From NCBI GenBank assembly GCA_022508665.1, contig JAFLUT010000017.1:1-33369 (forward strand): a DNA stretch of 33,369 nucleotides. Reading direction: 5' to 3'. The notes beneath the pieces were generated by a model that saw nothing but the letters and a program-made list of their open reading frames with translations, had not been told where the DNA came from and did no database searches. The stretch is from Prevotellaceae bacterium (GTDB taxonomy: Bacteria; Bacteroidota; Bacteroidia; Bacteroidales; Bacteroidaceae). Positions 15,488-23,590 of the stretch are shown piece by piece. Numbering within the stretch: the stretch's first letter is position 1; every line of letters starts with the position of its first letter. Position numbers and translations under genes: made by a program.

Positions 15488-16831
15488 ATGAAGAAACAAT
15501 TTTTGACATTTGCCCTGCTATGCACCGCCATTTGCGTGTGTGCCGCTCCAAAAAACAAACAGAAAACCGACCGCGAGGTGTGGGTGGACATTATGTATCA
15601 AATGGCTGAGCCTGTGATGAAGAATATGGCTGAGGGCAAGCTTCAGCAGGTTATGGACACCGCAGGAGGCAGCAAGAACCTTGAACTTTCGCCCACATGG
15701 GACAACCGCAACAAGCGTGTGGCATACATGGAGGCTTTCGGCCGCCTCTTGGCAGGGTTGGCGCCATGGCTCAACCTGCCCGACGACGACACGGCTGAAA
15801 GCGCCAAGCGCAAACAACTGAGAGAGTGGACACGAAAGGCTATCATCAATGCCGTCGACCCCAACTCGCCCGACCGCCTCGGCTGGGAGAGTGGCGGACA
15901 GACGCTGGTTGACGGAGCATACGTAGTGGAAGGACTCTACCGCGGCTACGACTCTCTCTGGGTGCCTCTGCCACAGGAGACCAAAGACCTCTACATCAAG
16001 GAAATCAAGGGGCTGCGCCGTTACGACCCGCCATACACAAACTGGTTCCTTTTCGTCGGCATGGAAGAGAGTTTCCTCATGTACGTCGGCGCTGACTACG
16101 ACGCATTCCGCATCAAGACAGCCATGAGCAAGGTTGAGGAATGGTACATCGGAGACGGTATATACAGCGACGGTCCTTCCTTCGCTTTCGACTACTACAA
16201 CTCGTTTGTCATTCAGCCGATGTACCTCGAATGCCTTGAAATGATAAGCGCACGCCAAGGGGGCAACAGTTACCTCATACGTGCCACGGACGGCAAGCGA
16301 AACACGGCAAACAACCGTGTGAAAGAGGTCAGAAAACGCATGCAGAAGTGGGCTGTGATACTCGAGCGTTTCATATCACCCGAAGGCACATTCCCTGTGG
16401 TAGGAAGAAGCATCCCCTATCGCATGGCAGTGCTGCAACCCCTCGCCCAACTGGCTTGGCGCAAGCAACTGCCAGAGGAACTGCACAACGGGCAAGTGCG
16501 TTCAGCCATAACCGCCGTAGCAAACCGCATGTTCTATGGGCAGGTGGAAAACCCATTGGTCAACGACAAGCAGAAAAGCCACAACTACAACGAGGGAGGC
16601 TTCCTCACAATAGGCTTCGTCGGGTCTCACCCCAACGTGGCAGACTGGTACACTAACAACGGCTCGCTCTACATGACCTCATTGGCTTTCATGCCTCTCG
16701 GTCTGCCTGCCGACGACCCTTTCTGGACTGACCCTGCCGAGAAGTGGACAAGCAAGAAGGCATGGGAGGGTGACGACTTCCCGAAAGACCACAAATGGGA
16801 CATCAACAGGGAAATTCTCTACTGGGAATAA
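15488..16831 (+). CDS. Secreted DUF2264 family protein, probable glycoside hydrolase
   Basis: A 447-aa protein with a signal peptide (cut near CAAP, residue 20). The body matches DUF2264: REVWVDIMYQMAEPVMKNM, RVAYMEAFGRLLAGLAPWLNLP, WESGGQTLVDGAYVVEGLYRGY, YTNWFLFVGMEESFLMYVG and GDGIYSDGPSFAFDYYNSFVIQPM. The fold is expected to be an (alpha/alpha)-barrel like that of unsaturated-uronidase-type enzymes, and some relatives have been placed in a glycoside hydrolase family acting on glucuronic-acid-containing glycans (GH154, from memory). With GH35, the acetylesterase and the pectinesterase, this suggests plant-cell-wall glycan use. The exact substrate is unknown. The G+C-rich, C-biased codon use differs somewhat from the AT-rich flank behind it. 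Confidence 0.85.
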   Translation: MKKQFLTFALLCTAICVCAAPKNKQKTDREVWVDIMYQMAEPVMKNMAEGKLQQVMDTAGGSKNLELSPTWDNRNKRVAYMEAFGRLLAGLAPWLNLPDDDTAESAKRKQLREWTRKAIINAVDPNSPDRLGWESGGQTLVDGAYVVEGLYRGYDSLWVPLPQETKDLYIKEIKGLRRYDPPYTNWFLFVGMEESFLMYVGADYDAFRIKTAMSKVEEWYIGDGIYSDGPSFAFDYYNSFVIQPMYLECLEMISARQGGNSYLIRATDGKRNTANNRVKEVRKRMQKWAVILERFISPEGTFPVVGRSIPYRMAVLQPLAQLAWRKQLPEELHNGQVRSAITAVANRMFYGQVENPLVNDKQKSHNYNEGGFLTIGFVGSHPNVADWYTNNGSLYMTSLAFMPLGLPADDPFWTDPAEKWTSKKAWEGDDFPKDHKWDINREILYWE

Positions 16832-16854
16832 TTGCCCACTGCCCTATTTCGGTC

Positions 16855-16898
16855 TTCCCTCATCTGCCACACAGATTTCCTCATCCTGCCACACAGAT
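16855..16898. repeat. 22-bp tandem duplication
   Basis: Two adjacent 22-bp copies, 16855-16876 and 16877-16898, share TCATC..TGCCACACAGAT and differ only by moving one C. The duplication lies 23 bp after the DUF2264 stop and before the terminator at 16964-17008. Confidence 0.7.
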
Positions 16899-16963
16899 AA
16901 ATCTATAAACACAAGTTGCACCGTCAGCACCAACGAATGCTGTACAGACGCAACCAAACAACA

Positions 16964-17008
16964 AGCCTTTCCTGCCGCAACCCGATAGCACATGCGGCAG
17001 GAAAGGCT
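16964..17008 (+). terminator. Terminator after the DUF2264 gene
   Basis: A perfect 16-bp stem: 16964-16979 (AGCCTTTCCTGCCGCA) pairs with 16993-17008, with a 13-nt loop, followed by GTTTTAT. It lies about 130 bp after the stop codon, so the transcript would have a long 3' tail carrying the 22-bp duplication. Confidence 0.78.
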
Positions 17009-17107
17009 GTTTTATATCCATGCAAACCAACTTCCACATCCCCATTTGCTAATGCATCATATCAATGCCATACGCTTGACATTATCCCATCCAAGCCAGC
17101 AGCATTG

Positions 17108-17193
17108 TTAAAATATAAGTTATGTTTTATAAAATATAGGTTAAATTTAATAAAATACAAGTTATATTTTATAAAACATAACTTATATTTTAA
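17108..17193. repeat. Array of four 21-bp palindromic AT-rich repeats
   Basis: Four contiguous 21-bp units (17110-17130, 17131-17151, 17152-17172, 17173-17193) share the consensus AAAATATAA-G-TTATATTTT plus two bases. Each unit is itself near-palindromic. The outer units form a perfect 31-bp inverted repeat (17108-17138 with 17163-17193). The array lies between the terminator at 16964-17008 and the FKBP promoter. It may be a multi-site protein-binding array, a bent-DNA segment, or a hairpin-forming element; the sequence does not decide. The rest of 17009-17389 has no gene. Confidence 0.85.
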
Positions 17194-17329
17194 GAAAGGC
17201 ATTGATTAAAATCGGGTTATTAAGGCTGTTATAATCAAGCCCTAACTCGTATATGTTACGCCTAATATAAAGGGTGAAGAAGAGCAATAGAGAGGGGCGG
17301 AGAGTGGCAAATGCTATTCCTTTGTATTA

Positions 17330-17356
17330 AAAAATATCAAAAAATGTGATATTTTT
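17330..17356. repeat. AT-rich inverted repeat upstream of the FKBP promoter
   Basis: AAAAATATC (17330-17338) pairs with GATATTTTT (17348-17356) across a 9-nt loop. It ends 33 bp before the -7 box at 17390. It could be an operator or a weak terminator. Confidence 0.45.
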
Positions 17357-17389
17357 CGCAAAAGAATAAACAATGAGTAAAATAAACGC

Positions 17390-17397
17390 TAACTTTG
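17390..17397 (+). promoter_or_regulatory. -7 box of the FKBP operon
   Basis: TAACTTTG matches TAnnTTTG exactly. No TTTG is found 19-21 bp upstream. The predicted leader before the ATG at 17489 is about 85 nt. Confidence 0.5.
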
Positions 17398-17488
17398 TAA
17401 ACTCTTATGTGGGTGCGGATGTGTGGGAAAGATGTTTGAGCAATGAATTAGAATAAAAATAATTAAAATAAAAAACATTAAATCAAAG

Positions 17489-18349
17489 ATGAAAAAAATT
17501 CTTTTCTTGGCAGCGACTGTTGCAACGGCTGCCATAACAATGGTTTCTTGCAATAGCGCAGGTTCTTCAAACCTCAAAGACAGTGTTGACTCTCTCGCTT
17601 ACGACTATGGTGTGGCTCAGTCACAGGGTCTGAAGCAGTACATGGCTATGCAACTCGGTGTAGATACAATCTATATGGAGGAGTTCATCAAAGGTATGAA
17701 GGAAGGTGCGGTTAATGAAGACCCTAAGAAAGATGCATACATGAATGGACGCAAGATCGGTCAGCAAATTCAGCAAATGGCTAAGGGTCTGAGCAACGAG
17801 GTGTTCAGTGGTGACTCTACTCAGTCTATCAATGTCAAGACACTCTTGGCAGGTGTTATCGACGGTTTGAAAGAGAAGGCAAACATGACTCCAGAGGAGG
17901 CTTTTGCTGACTTCCAAGCCAAGATTGAGCCTATTCAGCAGGCTAACCTCGAGAAGAAATATGGCGACAACAAGAAGGCAGGAGAGAAGTATCTGGCTGC
18001 AAACAAGAATAAAGAGGGCGTAAAAGTAACTGAAAGCGGTTTGCAATACAAGGTGCTTGTAGAAGGTGACGGCGAACTCCCAACGGACACTTCCACAGTG
18101 CAGGTAAACTATGAGGGTCGCCTCATCGACGGCACAGTGTTTGACTCAAGCTATGAACGCAATCAGCCTTTCTCAGTCAACATGCAGTATCCGTCTGTCA
18201 TCGCAGGTTGGATTGAGGCTCTCAAACTCATGCCAGCAGGTTCTAAATGGGAAATCACAATCCCTTACGACCTTGCATACGGCACTCGCGACATGGGGCA
18301 AATTAAGCCATTCTCTACGCTCATCTTCACCGTGGAGGTTCTGAAATAA
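17489..18349 (+). CDS. FKBP-type peptidyl-prolyl isomerase, lipoprotein (FkpA/Mip-like)
   Basis: A 286-aa periplasm-facing lipoprotein that speeds proline isomerisation and probably acts as a chaperone. The signal ends in the lipobox MVSC with Cys21. The N-terminal helical dimerisation domain (about 30-165; DSLAYDYGVAQSQGLKQYM, GRKIGQQIQQMAKG) is FKBP_N-like. The FKBP domain (about 185-286) shows SGLQYKVL, NYEGRLIDGTVFDSSY, AGWIEALKLMPAGSKWEITIPYDLAYG and STLIFTVEVL. It is followed after 40 bp by a paralogue with identical blocks, so the pair arose by tandem duplication. Residues 31-36 contain two overlapping-type D-S-x sequons (DSV, DSL) of the Bacteroidetes O-glycosylation type. Confidence 0.93.
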   Translation: MKKILFLAATVATAAITMVSCNSAGSSNLKDSVDSLAYDYGVAQSQGLKQYMAMQLGVDTIYMEEFIKGMKEGAVNEDPKKDAYMNGRKIGQQIQQMAKGLSNEVFSGDSTQSINVKTLLAGVIDGLKEKANMTPEEAFADFQAKIEPIQQANLEKKYGDNKKAGEKYLAANKNKEGVKVTESGLQYKVLVEGDGELPTDTSTVQVNYEGRLIDGTVFDSSYERNQPFSVNMQYPSVIAGWIEALKLMPAGSKWEITIPYDLAYGTRDMGQIKPFSTLIFTVEVLK

Positions 18350-18389
18350 TTTTGGAGATTGATATATTTCACACACTTACAAATTGTAT

Positions 18390-19427
18390 ATGAAGAAGAC
18401 ATTTGTATTGACTATAGCAGCGTTTGCCATTGCAAGCGCTGCTTTCGCACAAACAGAGGCAAAGGATTCTGTGTGGGCGGCAAAGCAAGCAGCAAAGGCA
18501 AAGAAGGTGCAGGATGCTGCTGACTTGAAGGCTTTCAAGGAAAAGCAGAAGGCTGATTTGGCGGCATTCATCCAGTCACAAAAGAATGGAAAGCAAGCCA
18601 CTGACTTCAATGCGGAAAAGCCAAACCTTGTCAATGAAGAGGATTCATTGGCATACATTTTCGGTATAGCCCAGTCAAACGGTTTGCAGCAGTATGCCGC
18701 TACCCAACTGGGCGTGGATGCCAATCATTTGAATAAGTTTGCCGAAGGCATCATCGATCGTGCCGGCACCGACCCTAACGACAAAGAATTGGCGGCATAC
18801 AACGCAGGTGGTCAGATAGGTAGTCAAGTTATACAAATGGCACAGCAAATGGGCAAGGAATATTATGCCGCAGACGAAAGCAAGAGCGTAAGCCCTAACA
18901 TTGTAGCCGCAGGTATTGTGGCAGGTTTGCTCGGCACAAACGAAATTCCTGTGGATAGCGCAAGCATGATGTTCCAACAGAAACTGGCTGCACAGCAGGC
19001 TGCCAACAAGGAGGCTCTGTATGGCCCTAACCGCATAGCAGGTGAGAAGTTCCTCGAAGAGAACAAGACAAAAGAAGGTGTGCAGGTGACTGAGAGCGGT
19101 CTGCAATATAAGGTCATCACGATGGGAACGGGCGAAAAGCCGACTGAAAGGCAGAAGGTGAATGTGGATTACGAAGGTCGCCTCATCGACGGCACGGTGT
19201 TTGACTCAAGTTACAAGCGTGGTCAGCCCACCACATTCCAAGTAAATCAGGTTATCAAAGGTTGGACAGAGGCGTTGCAGTTGATGCCAGTCGGCTCAAA
19301 GTGGGAAATCTACATCCCTTACCAGTTGGCATACGGCGACCGCGCTACGGGCTCGGACATCAAGCCCTATTCTGCCCTCATCTTCACCGTTGAACTGCAT
19401 GGAATAGAAGATTCAACTAAAAACTAA
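18390..19427 (+). CDS. FKBP-type peptidyl-prolyl isomerase, periplasmic (second copy)
   Basis: A 345-aa paralogue of the preceding isomerase, from the ATG at 18390 (a TTG two codons upstream is less likely). It has an ordinary signal peptide ending ASAAFAQ (about residue 21), not a lipobox, so it should be soluble in the periplasm. A Lys/Ala-rich helical insertion (about 24-75) precedes the FKBP_N helices (EDSLAYIFGIAQSNGLQQY) and the C-terminal FKBP domain, with DYEGRLIDGTVFDSSYKRGQ, GWTEALQLMPVGSKWEIYIPYQLAYG and SALIFTVEL. Pairing a membrane-anchored and a soluble FKBP suggests divided chaperone duties. The DUF2723 gene begins 9 bp downstream and is probably co-transcribed. Confidence 0.92.
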   Translation: MKKTFVLTIAAFAIASAAFAQTEAKDSVWAAKQAAKAKKVQDAADLKAFKEKQKADLAAFIQSQKNGKQATDFNAEKPNLVNEEDSLAYIFGIAQSNGLQQYAATQLGVDANHLNKFAEGIIDRAGTDPNDKELAAYNAGGQIGSQVIQMAQQMGKEYYAADESKSVSPNIVAAGIVAGLLGTNEIPVDSASMMFQQKLAAQQAANKEALYGPNRIAGEKFLEENKTKEGVQVTESGLQYKVITMGTGEKPTERQKVNVDYEGRLIDGTVFDSSYKRGQPTTFQVNQVIKGWTEALQLMPVGSKWEIYIPYQLAYGDRATGSDIKPYSALIFTVELHGIEDSTKN

Positions 19428-19436
19428 AAGGTTGTG

Positions 19437-22400
19437 ATGAAGCAATATAATATAATAAACAATGTGTTAGGGTGGGTAGTGTTTGCCATTGCAGCATTCA
19501 CCTACTGCTCTACGGTAGAACCGACAGCGAGTTTTTGGGACTGTCCGGAGTTCATAACTACTGCTGCCAAGTTGGAAGTTGGTCACCCCCCCGGTGCACC
19601 GTTCTTCATGCTGTTTGGCAATTTCTTCTCTCTCTTCGCATCTGATGCCACTCAGATTGCGAAGATGATAAACATCATGAATGCCTTGCTGAGTGCTGGG
19701 TGTATATTGTTCCTTTTCTGGAGCATTACGCACTTGGCAAAGAAACTGATGGTGAAGGACGAAGAGGGCGTGTCTGTGGGTCAGATGCTTGCCATTATGG
19801 GCAGCGGTGTGGCAGGGTCGCTCATTTACACATGGAGCGATACCTTCTGGTTTTCTGCTGTGGAAGGCGAGGTTTATGCTTTCTCCAGTTTCTTCACAGC
19901 GTTGGTTTTCTGGCTCATCCTCAAGTGGGAAGACAATGCCGACAAGCCGCATTCCGACCGCTGGTTGGTGTTCATCGCCTATTTGGTAGGTTTGTCCATC
20001 GGCGTTCACCTTCTGAACCTCCTTTGCATCCCTGCCATCGTGCTTGTCTATTATTATAAGATGAGCAAGAACCCCACGGGTAAAGGCTCGCTCATTGTGC
20101 TGGGCGTGTCGGTTGTCATTGTTGCGGCAGTGCTTTACGGCATCGTTCCGGGCATCGTGAAGATTGGCGGATGGTTTGAGTTGCTGTTTGTCAACGAACT
20201 CGGAATGTCTTATAACACAGGACTTTACATCTATCTCACTCTGCTTCTCGCAAGCCTCGTGTGGGCATTGGTGGAGACAACAAAGGCTCAGAGCGAGTCC
20301 CGCATGTATGTCTCTTTCCTTGTCAGCACAGCGTTGTTGGGCATTCCTTTTTATGGACACGGAGCAACTTCTGTTGTGATTGGCATCGTGATATTGGGAG
20401 TTTTGGCTGGCGTTCTTTTCTTTACGAAGAAGGCAACTCCACGCATCCTCAATACTGCCATTCTTTGTTTGACATTGATGACCGTCGGATATAGTTCCTA
20501 CGCAGTCATTGTCATTCGTTCCACAGCCAATCCACCGATGGATCAGAACTCTCCCGAGGATGTGTTCACTCTCGGCGAATACCTCGGTCGCGAGCAGTAT
20601 GGCGAACGCCCGTTGTTCTACGGTCAGACATTCATGTCGCAGCCCGAAATCAAGGACAATGGCGACGGCTCTTTGGTCTATGCTACATCCAAAGGTGCGG
20701 CGGTGTATCAGCGTAAGGACAAGAAAGAGGAGAGCGAGAAAGACGAATACATCAAAATCAGAGACAAATTCTCCCTCAAATATCCGTCAAACCAGTGCAT
20801 GCTCTTCCCCCGCATTTACAGCGACGAGCCAACCCACATTGCGGCTTACCAGTCGTGGTTGGGCGGTGTGACTACCCATTCGGTAGAGTATAAGATACCG
20901 GGCAGAGAGTCTCGCCCCGTTGAAATCCCGAGCCAAATAGACAATATCCGTTTCTTCATGTCGTATCAGATGAACTTCATGTACTGGCGATATTTCATGT
21001 GGAACTTCGCAGGTAGGCAGAACGACCTGCAAGGCAACGGCGAACTCGAGCATGGCAACTGGCTGTCGGGTATCCCAGTCATTGACAATGCCCGCCTCGG
21101 AAACCAAGACCTTCTGCCTTCAGACTTGAAGGAGAACAAAGGTCACAATGTCTTCTATTGCCTTCCGCTCATCCTCGGTCTGCTCGGTTTCTTCTGGCAA
21201 GCATTCCGCGACAAGAAAGGCATACAGCAGTTTTGGGTGGTGTTCTTCCTCTTCTTCATGACAGGTATCGCCATCGTTATCTATCTGAATCAGACACCGT
21301 TACAGCCGCGTGAACGTGACTATGCCTACGCAGGTTCGTTCTATGCCTTCGCTATATGGTGCGGTCTTGGCATTGCCGCCATCTACGAGTGGTTGGGACA
21401 GTTCCTCGCAAAGAAGATGAATGCACGCACTGCCATGTTGGTGGCAAGTCTTGTTGGACTTGTCCCTGCCATTGCCGTGCCGTTGCAGATGGTGAGCCAG
21501 ACATGGGACGACCACGACCGCAGCAACCGCTACGTTTGTCGCGACTTCGGTCTCAACTACTTAGAGACCATCCCTCACGACGGTGTCATCTACACCAACG
21601 GCGACAACGACACCTTCCCGCTGTGGTATAACGAGGACACCGAAGGCAATCGCACAGACGTGCGCGTCTGCAACCTCTCATATTTGCAGACCGACTGGTA
21701 CATCGACCAGATGAAACGTCCAGCCTACTCGGGCGAAGGACAGTCGAGTCCTCTGCCAATATCGTGGAAACGCTATCAGTACACCTCTGGCAAGCACGAA
21801 ATGGTTGATGTCAACCCTGAACTGGGCGACGGCTACACCATCAAGGATGTCATCAACGACGTAATGAAAAACGACTCAGCAACTGCTGTTCGCCTGTGGG
21901 GCGAAGACCCATTCGAGTTGAAGACAGCCATTAAGCATTTCGTCCTCAAAGACTATGAGGGACTCTCAGAGCAAGACATGGAACTGGTCAACATCCTTCC
22001 TTCATGCCTCCCAAGCGACACACTCCACATCACCGTAGACAAAGAGGCGGTGCGCCGTTCTGGCATGCTTATCCCCGGCGACTCCATCCCCGACAAGATG
22101 ATCATCAGTCTTAAAGGTCAGGGCAGAGTAACAAAGAGTTTCGTCATGATGCTCGAGATGCTTGCACAGGCCAACTTCTCACGCCCTCTCTATATGTCAA
22201 CCACCGTGGGGGCGAGCAACTACGGCAACCTTTACAAGCACTTCGTGCAAGAAGGTATAGCATGGCGCATCACACCGTTCACATTCAACGACAATCAGCC
22301 GATGAACACCGTGTGCGACACCGAGAAGATGTATGACAACATGATGAACAAGTACCGCTACGGCAACCTTAAACATCCCGACCTCTACATCGACGAGACC

Positions 22401-22883
22401 ACCATGCGTATGTGCTACACACACCGTCGCTGGTTCGCCAACCTCATCACCAACCTCGTGTATGAAGGCAAACTCGACAAAGCCCTCAAAGCCCTCGAAA
22501 AGTGTGCCACAGAAATTCCAGCCTACAACATCCCTCACAGCGTTGACTGCGCCTCCTACGAACTCGCCACGGCATACGTCGCTTGTGGCAAGCCCGAGAA
22601 AGCCGCAGAGATACTCGCCGATTTGGAAAAGATGTCAAGCGAATACATCAAGTGGTATCTCTCGCTCAGCAATGTCTATTTCGCCAACGCTTACAAAGAC
22701 TGCATCCGCGACATCTACACCATCCGTCGCATACAGGTACTCTATCAGGAAATGGCTGATTTGGGCACGGCAAAGCAAGGCACATACGAGAAAAAGGTAA
22801 AGCAACTTGACAAAGACATAGATAGTTTCGCCAGTGCATTTGACAGCAAATGCAACGAGGCAAACATCGTGCCACAATACTAA
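19437..22883 (+). CDS. DUF2723 GT-C membrane protein with C-terminal TPR region
   Basis: A 1148-aa membrane protein. The N-terminal half (about 1-560) has many transmembrane helices. The first periplasmic loop holds the GT-C-type acidic motif TVEPTASFWDCPEFI (Glu28, Asp35, Glu38) and KLEVGHPPGAP. This is the hallmark of DUF2723, the family related to human TMEM260, a protein O-mannosyltransferase. The second half is soluble (YTNGDNDTFPLWYNED among its motifs), with TPR-like helices near residues 1010-1110. It probably transfers a sugar from a lipid donor to secreted proteins or glycans. The ATG at 19437 is preferred to the adjacent GTG at 19434. The gene lies 9 bp after the second FKBP. Confidence 0.85.
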   Translation: MKQYNIINNVLGWVVFAIAAFTYCSTVEPTASFWDCPEFITTAAKLEVGHPPGAPFFMLFGNFFSLFASDATQIAKMINIMNALLSAGCILFLFWSITHLAKKLMVKDEEGVSVGQMLAIMGSGVAGSLIYTWSDTFWFSAVEGEVYAFSSFFTALVFWLILKWEDNADKPHSDRWLVFIAYLVGLSIGVHLLNLLCIPAIVLVYYYKMSKNPTGKGSLIVLGVSVVIVAAVLYGIVPGIVKIGGWFELLFVNELGMSYNTGLYIYLTLLLASLVWALVETTKAQSESRMYVSFLVSTALLGIPFYGHGATSVVIGIVILGVLAGVLFFTKKATPRILNTAILCLTLMTVGYSSYAVIVIRSTANPPMDQNSPEDVFTLGEYLGREQYGERPLFYGQTFMSQPEIKDNGDGSLVYATSKGAAVYQRKDKKEESEKDEYIKIRDKFSLKYPSNQCMLFPRIYSDEPTHIAAYQSWLGGVTTHSVEYKIPGRESRPVEIPSQIDNIRFFMSYQMNFMYWRYFMWNFAGRQNDLQGNGELEHGNWLSGIPVIDNARLGNQDLLPSDLKENKGHNVFYCLPLILGLLGFFWQAFRDKKGIQQFWVVFFLFFMTGIAIVIYLNQTPLQPRERDYAYAGSFYAFAIWCGLGIAAIYEWLGQFLAKKMNARTAMLVASLVGLVPAIAVPLQMVSQTWDDHDRSNRYVCRDFGLNYLETIPHDGVIYTNGDNDTFPLWYNEDTEGNRTDVRVCNLSYLQTDWYIDQMKRPAYSGEGQSSPLPISWKRYQYTSGKHEMVDVNPELGDGYTIKDVINDVMKNDSATAVRLWGEDPFELKTAIKHFVLKDYEGLSEQDMELVNILPSCLPSDTLHITVDKEAVRRSGMLIPGDSIPDKMIISLKGQGRVTKSFVMMLEMLAQANFSRPLYMSTTVGASNYGNLYKHFVQEGIAWRITPFTFNDNQPMNTVCDTEKMYDNMMNKYRYGNLKHPDLYIDETTMRMCYTHRRWFANLITNLVYEGKLDKALKALEKCATEIPAYNIPHSVDCASYELATAYVACGKPEKAAEILADLEKMSSEYIKWYLSLSNVYFANAYKDCIRDIYTIRRIQVLYQEMADLGTAKQGTYEKKVKQLDKDIDSFASAFDSKCNEANIVPQY

Positions 22884-22893
22884 TCCCCCTCCC

Positions 22894-22940
22894 AATCCCC
22901 TCCTCCTGTGGCAGCCGAGTCGCAGAAGGAGGGGATTTTT
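22894..22940 (+). terminator. Terminator after the DUF2723 gene
   Basis: AATCCCCTCCT (22894-22904) pairs with AGGAGGGGATT (22927-22937), an 11-bp stem with a 22-nt loop, ending in a run of T. It lies 11 bp after the stop and only 8 bp before the deacetylase ATG, so it may attenuate and not fully end transcription. Confidence 0.7.
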
Positions 22941-22948
22941 CACCCTTT

Positions 22949-23590
22949 ATGATAATAGAACAACCAAGCAAATGGCTGCGATGGCTCTACCCCAGTGCCA
23001 TCTGGCGTATGAACCCAGAGGAAAAGGCGGTGTATCTGACCTTTGACGATGGTCCCATACCCCAATCTACCCCATGGCTCATTGAGACGCTTGGCAAGTA
23101 CGGCGTGAAAGCCACATTTTTTATGGTGGGCGACAATGTGAGGAAATACCCCCAATTGTGCGAACTCGTTAAATCTCACGGGCATAGACTCGGCAACCAC
23201 ACCTTCAACCACCTCGGCGGATTTACCGTGCCGAGCAGTCGCTATCTGCACAACGCAAACAAGGCTGACAGGCTTATACATTCGAACCTGTTTCGCCCAC
23301 CGAGAGGCTGGATGAGGAACTTACAATATATAACGTTGCGTCGCCATTACACTATAATAATGTGGGATTTGGTGACACGAGACTATTCTAAACACATCAC
23401 TGCTACTGATGTTGTTGAAAATGTGAAAAGATACACTCGCAATGGTTCTATCATCACATTTCACGACTCCCTGCGAAGCATCGACAAACTGAAAACGGCA
23501 TTGCCACAGTGCATAGAGTGGCTACAGAAGGAAGGGTACTCATTTAAGATATTCGATGAAAAATTACACCACTCACGACATTTCAAATGA
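22949..23590 (+). CDS. Polysaccharide deacetylase (NodB homology domain, CE4)
   Basis: A 213-aa NodB-type deacetylase. All five CE4 motifs are present: TFDDGP (Asp33, Asp34; general base and metal ligand), GNHTFNH (His84, His88; metal ligands), RPPRG, MWDLVTRDY and IITFHDS. No signal peptide or membrane helix is seen from the ATG at 22949, so it would act in the cytoplasm unless exported otherwise; longer upstream starts would run through the terminator. Possible substrates are N-acetyl sugars of cell-wall or surface glycans. The gene overlaps queG by 35 bp in another frame. No Shine-Dalgarno or clear promoter is visible. Confidence 0.9.
   Translation: MIIEQPSKWLRWLYPSAIWRMNPEEKAVYLTFDDGPIPQSTPWLIETLGKYGVKATFFMVGDNVRKYPQLCELVKSHGHRLGNHTFNHLGGFTVPSSRYLHNANKADRLIHSNLFRPPRGWMRNLQYITLRRHYTIIMWDLVTRDYSKHITATDVVENVKRYTRNGSIITFHDSLRSIDKLKTALPQCIEWLQKEGYSFKIFDEKLHHSRHFK

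Noticed and set aside
15518-16258. 246-aa open frame opposite the DUF2264 gene
   Set aside because: Antisense shadow with odd composition (Val, His, Cys-rich) and no signal or domain.
17110-17193. CRISPR array
   Set aside because: The 21-bp units are directly adjacent with no spacers, are AT-rich, and no cas gene is near.
16916-17209. 97-aa frame whose end has a seven-residue repeat (KYKLxFI type)
   Set aside because: It starts at TTG, runs through a terminator hairpin, and the peptide repeat is just the translation of the 21-bp DNA array.
19467-20360. 297-aa open frame opposite the DUF2723 gene
   Set aside because: Antisense to the conserved GT-C part; Cys and His-rich composition typical of a shadow frame.
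23276-23290. tRNA T-loop-like TTCGAACC
   Set aside because: It lies inside the deacetylase coding region and no acceptor or anticodon arms surround it.
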